Below, piece after piece: positions 34,637 to 41,675 of a DNA stretch of 64,000 bases. The translations under genes and the position numbers were made by a program. The notes beneath the pieces are model-generated. The model was given only the letters and a program-made list of their open reading frames with translations. It did not search any database and was not told where the DNA came from. Every line of letters begins with the position of its first letter. The first letter of the stretch is position 1. The stretch is from an uncultured Bacteroidales bacterium (lineage in GTDB: Bacteria; Bacteroidota; Bacteroidia; Bacteroidales; WCHB1-69). Location: NCBI GenBank assembly GCA_934699095.1, contig CAKUVI010000005.1, positions 175,813 through 239,812 on the forward strand, written 5' to 3'.

Positions 34637-35601
34637 TAATAAATTCCCTCTTTTATTATATCGTGGATATGTATGACTCCCAAATATTTACCGTCTTTGT
34701 CTGTGACAAACACATTGGTGATATGGTGTCTTTTCATCATATCCAGAGCATCTACGGCGAGGGTCTCCTCATAGATGGTCTTTGGCTCCTTAGTCATTAT
34801 GTCGCCGGCTCGCAACGACATTATTTCGGAGTGTTTCTGAATAGTCCTTCTCAAGTCGCCATCTGTGATCGCACCGATAACTTTGTTGTTTTCCACAACG
34901 GCGGTGACACCAAGGCACTTGCCTGATATTTCCAAGATCACGGATTCCATGTCAGCGTCCTTGCTCACGGACGGAACCTCGTTGAACTTGTATAGATCGG
35001 AAACTTTAAGTCGGGTTCTGCGACCTAAGATCCCTCCGGGGTGCACTTTTGCGAAATCTTCAGTTGTGAAGCCCCGCATGCTGATCAATGTTGACGCCAA
35101 TGCATCTCCTATTGCCAACTGTGCCATCGCGCTGCTTGTAGGTGCCAGGTTGTTAGGACTTGCCTCTCGGGAGACCGTGCAATTGAGCACGTAGTGCGCC
35201 TCTTTGGCTAAAAGTGAATCCATAGAACCCACAATTGCAATCAACGTGTTGCCATTTTCCTTCAAAAAAGGAATTAAAATGGCTATTTCCGGAGTGTTTC
35301 CGCTCTTTGAAAGGCAAATCACTATGTCGTCCTTTTGGATTATCCCTAAGTCTCCGTGCACTGCGTCAGCTGCATGCATGAAAACGGCCGGCGTCCCAGT
35401 CGAGTTGAAGGTGCCTACGATTTTCTGACCTATTATGGCGCTCTTTCCGATGCCGGTCACAATCACACGTCCTTTGCAACTCTTTATCTCCTCAACTGCC
35501 TTTACAAAGTTGTCATCCAAATACTCTACAAGCTTGGAGACGGCCGAAGCCTCCTCCTTTAGCACTTTTGTAGCATATTGGATAATCTCTTCACTATTCA
35601 T
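34636..35601 (-). CDS. kdsD: KpsF/GutQ-type arabinose-5-phosphate isomerase
   Basis: Converts ribulose-5-phosphate to arabinose-5-phosphate, the first step to the Kdo of lipopolysaccharide. 321 residues. A SIS domain (about 30-170) contains VTGIGKSAIIGQKIVGTFNS, the catalytic-region AADAVHGDLG and CLSKSGNTPEI. Two CBS domains follow (about 205-320), with GAITDGDLRRT and the ending YLGVIHIHDIIKEGIY. Length and layout are those of KdsD. It lies 12 bp downstream of queG in the same direction, and its stop codon shares one base with tRNA-Leu(CAG). Confidence 0.95.
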   Translation of the reverse strand: MNSEEIIQYATKVLKEEASAVSKLVEYLDDNFVKAVEEIKSCKGRVIVTGIGKSAIIGQKIVGTFNSTGTPAVFMHAADAVHGDLGIIQKDDIVICLSKSGNTPEIAILIPFLKENGNTLIAIVGSMDSLLAKEAHYVLNCTVSREASPNNLAPTSSAMAQLAIGDALASTLISMRGFTTEDFAKVHPGGILGRRTRLKVSDLYKFNEVPSVSKDADMESVILEISGKCLGVTAVVENNKVIGAITDGDLRRTIQKHSEIMSLRAGDIMTKEPKTIYEETLAVDALDMMKRHHITNVFVTDKDGKYLGVIHIHDIIKEGIY

Positions 35602-35613
35602 ACCTCAAAGATA

Positions 35614-36525
35614 CTATTTCCGCCTTTTTGCTTCAATAACTCCCATGAAATTCTTGTACTTCCGGCGAATTATCGAAGTGTTGGCAAAATACCTCTTGAA
35701 ATCCTCTTCTGTCAGATTTTCATAGAAGGCATTTTCGAGCGGCAAAAATAATGAAGTTTTTGATTCATTCAGCAAATTGCTAATAATTTTTTTGTTTTTC
35801 GGACATATCTCCTGACAAATGTCACATCCGAATATATATTTTTCTTCGCCTAACTTGTTGAAATCTGGCGACTTGTCCTCGGTGTTGTGATACGAAACGC
35901 ATCTGTTTGCATCTACAATATAAGGGGTCTCAAGGGCATTAGTGGGGCAATTTTCAACACATAGGGAACAATTCCCGCAGTCGGAACCATACAAGGGTTT
36001 GTCATATTCGTCAATAATTTGATCCAAAAGCAGCGTTCCAATGACAAAAAATGAGCCATGTTCGTTGTGGATGAGCCCGTTTTTTCCGAATCTGCCGATG
36101 CCGCTTCTGACAGCCCAGTTTTTTTCTGTTATTGATGAACTGTCAACTGTGGTCCTGTATTTGGCTTCCGGACATATACTTACAATGTGTTGTGCGAGAC
36201 TCTCCAAAAGATTTTTCACTATGACGTGGTAGTCTTCGATATGTGCGTACCTGGCGATAAGGTATCTGTCTGATTTTTGCCGACTCGATGTAAGATAGTT
36301 GTATGTTGCGACTACAACGCTCTTGCATCCCGGCAGCAGCGTCTTTGGGTCAAAGCGCCCTTTTGTGTCGCGCTCCAGAAAACGCATTCCGGCATGGTAG
36401 TTGGCGTTGATAGAATTGCAAAACCTCCAGAACTCGTCTTCTAAAAATTCGGATTTTGCGATTCCACATCTGTCGAAACCGAGACTATCGGCACATTTCT
36501 TGATGTCAGTAGAGCTCAAAACCAT
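35614..36525 (-). CDS. queG: Epoxyqueuosine reductase QueG
   Basis: Cobalamin-dependent iron-sulfur enzyme that reduces epoxyqueuosine to queuosine in tRNA wobble position 34. 303 residues. Motifs: SLGFDRCGIAKSEFL (about 14-28), FDPKTLLPGCKSVVV, RIGRFGKNGLIHNEHGSFF-type segment (about 141-160), then two ferredoxin-type cluster sites CGNCSLCVENCP and CDICQEICPKN with a third Cys-rich strand between. The C-terminal HEAT-like repeats of the longer QueG proteins are missing, as is usual in Bacteroidota. Probably co-transcribed with kdsD downstream and DUF4292 upstream (10-bp gap). Confidence 0.95.
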   Translation of the reverse strand: MVLSSTDIKKCADSLGFDRCGIAKSEFLEDEFWRFCNSINANYHAGMRFLERDTKGRFDPKTLLPGCKSVVVATYNYLTSSRQKSDRYLIARYAHIEDYHVIVKNLLESLAQHIVSICPEAKYRTTVDSSSITEKNWAVRSGIGRFGKNGLIHNEHGSFFVIGTLLLDQIIDEYDKPLYGSDCGNCSLCVENCPTNALETPYIVDANRCVSYHNTEDKSPDFNKLGEEKYIFGCDICQEICPKNKKIISNLLNESKTSLFLPLENAFYENLTEEDFKRYFANTSIIRRKYKNFMGVIEAKRRK

Positions 36526-36535
36526 CGCTGATGTG

Positions 36536-37153
36536 CTAAAAGGTTATTCTTTCGAACTTTTCGGGAATCTTGATTGATGTTGCGCCGGGCTTGTTGAAAC
36601 GTACTAATTTGATGAAGCCATGCACCTCAATCACTCTGTCAAGTTCTTTGAATATAAACTCAGTGAAGAATGAGCTCGTGTCGCTGACAGGAGCGAAAGA
36701 GAGATACTCGAACGCGAGCTTTTTGCCCTGTGGCAATTTTTCGGTGTCTCCGTTGAAAAGGGCTTGAACAGTTTCAAAAGTCACATTAAAGGGAAGATGT
36801 TTGTTCAGGGGATCGTAGGTGTCCTTGAAATATTGGTACGTCAGTTTGTTGACGTATATTATGCTGTCAGGAGTGAACACAGCCCGGGCAATCTCAATTC
36901 CGGAGGCGTGTATGTTTATGTACAATATGCTGTCTGTGCGGTTCACGACATAAAAATTGCAAGTTCTGGTGCCTCCTGTGTCGGAAATGTCGGCCTTGCC
37001 CCTGTATGTGATCCAATCGTAGTTGCTGGCTTTCGGGAGATAGGATGTGTCTGCCGGCATATCTGTTGTGTCGTATGATTGGCCTACAGATTGATATGTT
37101 GCCATCGACAGTAATGAGAGCACTATGGCCTTATATAGATACTTTAGTTTCAT
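36536..37153 (-). CDS. Exported DUF4292 protein
   Basis: 205 residues from the ATG at 37153 (MKLKYLYKAIVLSLLSMATYQSVGQ, a signal peptide). An in-frame ATG at 37180 would add MSKRLISKK and cannot be excluded. The mature chain matches DUF4292: WITYRGKADI, DSILYINIHASGIEIARAVFTPDSIIYVNKLTYQYF, then ITF at the end. The fold is thought to resemble LolA/LolB-type lipoprotein carriers, but no cysteine lipobox is present here. It is the first gene of a likely operon with queG and kdsD. No strong promoter box was found. Confidence 0.8.
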   Translation of the reverse strand: MKLKYLYKAIVLSLLSMATYQSVGQSYDTTDMPADTSYLPKASNYDWITYRGKADISDTGGTRTCNFYVVNRTDSILYINIHASGIEIARAVFTPDSIIYVNKLTYQYFKDTYDPLNKHLPFNVTFETVQALFNGDTEKLPQGKKLAFEYLSFAPVSDTSSFFTEFIFKELDRVIEVHGFIKLVRFNKPGATSIKIPEKFERITF

Positions 37154-37396
37154 TTTTTTACTAATTAATCTTTTAGACATCTAATATATGCGATTGTTAA
37201 ATTAACGAAGCGGATTCTGGAAAATTGCAATTTTTGGTCGTGTCGTGTGTGAAAATCTTTCGACAATTGATGTGAAAATGAAGCAGGATATAATTGTCTA
37301 TGGCGTGTTCGGACTACTTTTATATGATAAAATCATTGAAAAAACAAACTGTGATTAGATTCGTGTGCGTGATTGTAACAAGTTGACTATTAACAA

Positions 37397-37424
37397 AAAA
37401 GCTTCAACAATCGTTGAAGCTTTT
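37397..37424 (-). terminator. Terminator after tRNA-Leu(GAG)
   Basis: AAAAGCTTCAAC (37397-37408) and GTTGAAGCTTTT (37413-37424) form a perfect 12-bp hairpin with a 4-nt loop, directly downstream of the tRNA on the minus strand. Confidence 0.87.
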
Positions 37425-37428
37425 GCAG

Positions 37429-37512
37429 TGCCCAGGACAAGAGTCGAACTTGCACGGGAGTACTCCCACTACCCCCTCAAAGTAGCGTGTCTACCAATTC
37501 CACCACCTGGGC
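37429..37512 (-). tRNA. tRNA-Leu (anticodon GAG)
   Basis: On the minus strand the acceptor stem GCCCAGG pairs perfectly with CCTGGGC. The anticodon arm CTACT-TTGAGGG-GGTAG gives anticodon GAG. A class II variable arm (GTGGGAGTACTCCC) and a T arm with GTTCGACTC follow. The discriminator is A and CCA is not encoded. It decodes CUU/CUC. A promoter box lies 14 bp upstream, so it is transcribed on its own. Confidence 0.96.
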
Positions 37513-37525
37513 ATCTTTTCGGCGG

Positions 37526-37533
37526 CAAAGATA
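37526..37533 (-). promoter_or_regulatory. Promoter -7 box for tRNA-Leu(GAG)
   Basis: The minus strand reads TATCTTTG, 13 bp upstream of the mature tRNA 5' end. Confidence 0.7.
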
Positions 37534-37593
37534 CACTTTTTTTCTATCGTTGTATCACTTTTTTCAAAAAAAAATTTATATCAAAAAAAATCG

Positions 37594-37601
37594 TATCTTT
37601 G
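37594..37601 (+). promoter_or_regulatory. Promoter -7 box for the GT5-like/DUF4270/glmS operon
   Basis: TATCTTTG matches TAnnTTTG, 17 bp before the ATG at 37619. The region upstream is A-rich. Confidence 0.7.
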
Positions 37602-37618
37602 CACGTTAATTTTATAAT

Positions 37619-38437
37619 ATGGCACAGAAGAAGGTTTTATTTATTACACCTGAGATATATCCCTATTTTCCTGAAGGTTATATTTCAAATATTTGCAGGT
37701 TCTTACCACAAGGTATTCAAGAGAGGGAGAATGAGATACGGACGTTCATGCCTAAATTTGGGTGCGTTAATGACCACAAGCACATGCTTCACGAGGTTAT
37801 TCGTCTTTCAGGTCAAAACATTATCATTGAAGATACAGACCATCCTTTGATAATAAAGGTGGCATCTTTGCAGAATGTGAGGATGCAGATCTATTTTATC
37901 GACAGCGAGGACTTTTTCAAGAGAAAAACCCAATATTATGATGCTGACGGTGTTTTTTATCCGGATAACGATTCACGTGCGATCTTCTATGCCAAGGGAG
38001 TTATTGAAACTGTTCGCAAGTTGGGATGGGACCCTAACATCATTCATTGCCACGGCTGGATCTCCGCATTGGTTCCAATGTTTGTGAAGACAGTCTATAA
38101 GGACGACCCGCTTCTGCAAGGCACAAAAGTGGTGTTCTCTGTCATGCCCGACGAGTTTCCGGAAAAATTTTCACCTGATTTTGCGAAAAAACTTAAACAG
38201 ACTAATATTCCGACCTCCTGTTTGAAACATTTCAAGAACCCAGGCTATGATCAGATTATTCAGGCCGCTGTGGACTATTCCGATGCCATAGCCTTGACAA
38301 AAGACATCAAGAAGAAACTTATCACTTATGTCGAAAAGTCTGGAAAACCAGTGCTGCAACACCCTGACGATGACAATTATGTTGACCTGTACGATGAGTT
38401 TTACGACCATATTCTTGAGGACAATCAAAACGAATAA
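37619..38437 (+). CDS. Half-length starch/glycogen synthase-like protein (GT5 N-domain only)
   Basis: 272 residues that resemble the N-terminal Rossmann domain of glycogen/starch synthase: KKVLFITPEIYPYFPEGYIS at the start, IYFIDSEDFFKRKTQYYDADGVFYPDN and PNIIHCHGWISALVP in the middle. The usual enzyme is 450-550 residues, with a second domain that binds ADP-glucose. That domain is absent here and the chain ends after SDAIALTKDIKKKLI. The donor-binding K-x-G-G motif near the start is replaced by F-P-E-G. It is therefore unlikely to make glycogen alone; a regulatory or binding role is an inference. It is followed after 6 bp by DUF4270 and then by glmS, an order seen widely in Bacteroidales. 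Confidence 0.8.
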   Translation: MAQKKVLFITPEIYPYFPEGYISNICRFLPQGIQERENEIRTFMPKFGCVNDHKHMLHEVIRLSGQNIIIEDTDHPLIIKVASLQNVRMQIYFIDSEDFFKRKTQYYDADGVFYPDNDSRAIFYAKGVIETVRKLGWDPNIIHCHGWISALVPMFVKTVYKDDPLLQGTKVVFSVMPDEFPEKFSPDFAKKLKQTNIPTSCLKHFKNPGYDQIIQAAVDYSDAIALTKDIKKKLITYVEKSGKPVLQHPDDDNYVDLYDEFYDHILEDNQNE

Positions 38438-38443
38438 TACAAA

Positions 38444-39757
38444 ATGAAGCGGAATATTTCTTTTGTCAGTGTTCTTGTAACCATCTTTCTGTTTGTAATG
38501 GCATCCTGCACCAACCAGTCATCCCCGATTGGTCTTGACTTGATGGATGATCTTGTAGGCACCGATTTCACCGACACTGTTACTGTGGAAGCGTATTCGG
38601 TGTTAGAGGACACGGTTGTGACTTCAAATCTGTCTGCTAACCTTGTCGGCTGTATCTCCGACCCTGTTTTCGGCAATTCCCATGCTGCCACGTTGGCGCA
38701 GTTCCAACTGAGCGGCGCATCCGTGAATTTCGGTGAGAATCCAGTGATTGATTCAGTGGTGTTGACACTTCAAATATCTGGATATTACGGTGATACGACA
38801 TCCATGTGCGGCATTCGTGTGTATAGGCTGACTGAGGACATGGGCACTGATGTATCTTATTACCAGAATAGTGAGGTGGGGTATGATCCCACACCATTGA
38901 ACTATAGTCTTCAAGGTTACCCTATTTCTCCTAATACACAGGTAGTTGTGGATACTGGAGCATACAACCCACACTTGAGAATACGACTCTCTCAAAGTTT
39001 CGGGCAATACCTCCTAAACAATCAGAATGCCCTGAACACCAACATAAGCTCCGTGTTCAAGGGACTGTGCATAGATGCGATATCCCACACAGGGTCTGTT
39101 GGTTACATGTTTCTGACCAATATCAACAGTGCCTTGAGCGGTATTATGCTATATTATCATAACAATAGCGACAAGAACATGCGTTACCAGTTGTCATGCA
39201 CAGCCAAGAGTGCACATTATACAAAGATGAGTCACAGCTATTCTGCATCCCAGTCTTCTGATTTTGTGAGCGAGGTCTTGAACGGCAACAAGGATTTGGG
39301 TAAGAAGGTTTTGTTCTTGCAGGGCGGTGGCGGTGTGAAGACGCGAATCACATTCCCTCATCTTGCCGATGCTTTTGCCTCCATCAACGACAGAGTTGTA
39401 ATACACCGGGCAGAATTGGTCATAACAAATGTGCGTCCTGACGAACAGTTCCTGATTCAGCCGGCCGGACTGACACTGCAGGGAATAACAAAGGACGGTA
39501 AGGTGAACTTTATTCCCGATGATGACTACTATACAAGCGCATCCTACTACGGAGGTGTGTATGATGCTTCCAAACATGAATATAGATTCAGAATAACAAG
39601 ATACGTTCAGCAACTCGTCTTAAAGCAGGGCGACTTGACCAACTCACTAAACCTTGTTGTACGTGGTGCGGGTATCCGCCCTAACCGGCTCGTTCTTGGT
39701 GGAACTGAGGAGAACAGCTCCCGTCTGCGTCTCGAATTGTCATATTCAACATATTAA
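38444..39757 (+). CDS. DUF4270 lipoprotein
   Basis: 437 residues with a lipoprotein signal peptide (MKRNISFVSVLVTIFLFVMASC, Cys at residue 22). The chain matches DUF4270, for example IGLDLMDDLVGTDFTDTVTVEAYSVLEDTV near the start, VYRLTEDMGTDVSYYQN and the ending SRLRLELSYSTY. The family is Bacteroidota-specific, anchored in the envelope and of unknown function. It is consistently next to the GT5-like gene and glmS, which suggests an envelope or amino-sugar link. glmS follows 22 bp later. Confidence 0.87.
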   Translation: MKRNISFVSVLVTIFLFVMASCTNQSSPIGLDLMDDLVGTDFTDTVTVEAYSVLEDTVVTSNLSANLVGCISDPVFGNSHAATLAQFQLSGASVNFGENPVIDSVVLTLQISGYYGDTTSMCGIRVYRLTEDMGTDVSYYQNSEVGYDPTPLNYSLQGYPISPNTQVVVDTGAYNPHLRIRLSQSFGQYLLNNQNALNTNISSVFKGLCIDAISHTGSVGYMFLTNINSALSGIMLYYHNNSDKNMRYQLSCTAKSAHYTKMSHSYSASQSSDFVSEVLNGNKDLGKKVLFLQGGGGVKTRITFPHLADAFASINDRVVIHRAELVITNVRPDEQFLIQPAGLTLQGITKDGKVNFIPDDDYYTSASYYGGVYDASKHEYRFRITRYVQQLVLKQGDLTNSLNLVVRGAGIRPNRLVLGGTEENSSRLRLELSYSTY

Positions 39758-39779
39758 ACAAACATAAATCCTTTTAGCA

Positions 39780-41627
39780 ATGTGCGGAATAGTGGCCTAT
39801 ATGGGTCAAAAGGACGCCTATCCGATTCTTTTGAACGGATTGCGCCGCTTGGAATATAGAGGTTATGATAGTGCCGGAATTGCTTTGATGCAGAAAACCG
39901 GCATCAGAATGTATAAGAAAAAAGGTCGTGTTGACGAGCTTCAAAAATACTCTGAACAGTTGGATACTTCTGGTACACTTGGAATTGCACACACCCGTTG
40001 GGCTACTCATGGTGAACCGAGCGAGCAAAACGCTCACCCACACGTGTCGGAAGACGGCACTCTCGCCTTGATACACAACGGAATTGTAGAAAATTACCTT
40101 ACCATTAAACAACAGCTTGTAAAACAAGGTGTTACGTTTAAAAGTGAAACAGATACCGAGGTTCTGGTACACCTTATAAAAAGTGTTCAGGATAAAGAAC
40201 AGGTCTCTTTGAGTGAAGCTGTCACGTTGGCCCTTCGTATGGTTGAGGGTACTTATGCCTTGGCAATAATTTCAACACAAGATCCTGATCAGCTGATAGT
40301 TGCGAAAAAAGGTAGTCCGTTACTGATAGGAATTGGCGAGAACGAGTATTTCATCGGCTCCGATGGCGCACCAATAGTGGAATATACCAAGCAGGTGGTC
40401 TATCTTGAAGACGGTGATGTGGGCGTGATAACTCGTGACAAACCGTTGCAAATCAGGAATGTAAATGACTCTACAGTGAGAAAAAGCCCTTATATCCAGA
40501 CATTGGAGTTGAGCCTTGAGCAGCTCGAGAAGGGCGGTTTCGACACATACATGTTAAAGGAAATTTACGAGCAGCCAAAAGCGATTCGCGACAGCATGCG
40601 CGGTCGTATTAATCTGGAGAAGGATGTTGTGTCGCTTGGCGGAATCATCGAGTACGAACAAAAGCTCCTCAAGGCGCGCAGATTCATCATAGTTGCCTGT
40701 GGAACCTCATGGCATGCCGGGCTTGTGGCTGAGCACCTTTTCGAGAGTCTCGTAAGAGTGCCTGTAGAGGTGGAGTATGCATCAGAGTTCAGATACAGGA
40801 ACCCCATAATATATGAGGACGATGTCTTGATTGCAATATCCCAGTCGGGTGAAACGGCCGACACCCTTGCGGCTGTTGAGATAGGGAAGAAGCGTGGGGC
40901 AACGGTGATCGGAATATGCAACGTGGTGGGCTCAACTCTGGCACGCGAGACTATGGCCGGCTCATATACCCACGCCGGTCCCGAAATAGGCGTGGCCTCC
41001 ACAAAGGCCTTCACCGCGCAAGTCACCGTGCTGACTCTCATGGCACTAAGCCTTGCCAAATCGAAGGGCACAATCTCAATGTCGCAATATCACCAGTTAG
41101 TGAACGACATGGAGACTATCCCCGACAAGATAACAAAAGTGCTCCAGCATGAGCAACAGATCCAAAGGATAGCCCAATATGTTGCCACTAAGCCTAATGC
41201 GATGTTCCTGGGACGCGGCGTGAACTTCCCGGTCGCTCTCGAGGGTGCCCTCAAACTAAAGGAGATATCTTATATACACGCTGAAGGCTATCCGGCCGCC
41301 GAAATAAAACACGGACCTATTGCCTTGGTTGATACTAACATGCCGGTCATCGTGGTCGCCACCGAACAGCATACTTATGATAAGGTTGTCAGCAACATAC
41401 AAGAAATCATCGCCCGAAAAGGCACAATTATCTCCGTGGTTACCGAGGGCGATACTGTAGTGAAAAACATGTCTAAATTCAGTATCGAGATTCCGAAGAC
41501 CGAAGAATTGCTCACCCCGCTGGTGGCTACAGTTCCACTGCAACTTCTGGCCTATCATGTGGCATTGATACGCGATTGCGATGTTGACAAACCTCGCAAT
41601 TTGGCAAAATCAGTGTCTGTGGAGTGA
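39780..41627 (+). CDS. glmS: Glucosamine-fructose-6-phosphate aminotransferase (isomerizing)
   Basis: Makes glucosamine-6-phosphate from fructose-6-phosphate and glutamine, the entry to peptidoglycan and LPS amino sugars. The 615-residue chain starts MCGIVAYMGQ, so removal of Met exposes the nucleophile Cys of the class II amidotransferase domain. HTRWATHGEPSEQNAHPH is near residue 75. Two SIS domains follow (about 285-425 and 455-590), with CGTSWHAG, SQSGETADTLAA and the C-terminal DKPRNLAKSVSVE. Only 22 bp separate it from DUF4270, so there is no room for a glmS ribozyme. Confidence 0.99.
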   Translation: MCGIVAYMGQKDAYPILLNGLRRLEYRGYDSAGIALMQKTGIRMYKKKGRVDELQKYSEQLDTSGTLGIAHTRWATHGEPSEQNAHPHVSEDGTLALIHNGIVENYLTIKQQLVKQGVTFKSETDTEVLVHLIKSVQDKEQVSLSEAVTLALRMVEGTYALAIISTQDPDQLIVAKKGSPLLIGIGENEYFIGSDGAPIVEYTKQVVYLEDGDVGVITRDKPLQIRNVNDSTVRKSPYIQTLELSLEQLEKGGFDTYMLKEIYEQPKAIRDSMRGRINLEKDVVSLGGIIEYEQKLLKARRFIIVACGTSWHAGLVAEHLFESLVRVPVEVEYASEFRYRNPIIYEDDVLIAISQSGETADTLAAVEIGKKRGATVIGICNVVGSTLARETMAGSYTHAGPEIGVASTKAFTAQVTVLTLMALSLAKSKGTISMSQYHQLVNDMETIPDKITKVLQHEQQIQRIAQYVATKPNAMFLGRGVNFPVALEGALKLKEISYIHAEGYPAAEIKHGPIALVDTNMPVIVVATEQHTYDKVVSNIQEIIARKGTIISVVTEGDTVVKNMSKFSIEIPKTEELLTPLVATVPLQLLAYHVALIRDCDVDKPRNLAKSVSVE

Positions 41628-41644
41628 CGTCTGTGTTATTTTAT

Positions 41645-41652
41645 TAATTTTG
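41645..41652 (+). promoter_or_regulatory. Promoter -7 box for the PBP1A gene
   Basis: TAATTTTG matches TAnnTTTG, 23 bp before the ATG at 41676 and 17 bp after the glmS stop. Confidence 0.6.
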
Positions 41653-41675
41653 CACTTTGAAAAAACCATTCCGAA

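Noticed and set aside
36526..36535. preQ1 riboswitch in front of queG
   Set aside because: The gap to the upstream gene is 10 bp and no preQ1 aptamer core is visible in the end of DUF4292.
39758..39779. glmS ribozyme
   Set aside because: Only 22 bp separate glmS from the upstream gene, too short for the ribozyme.
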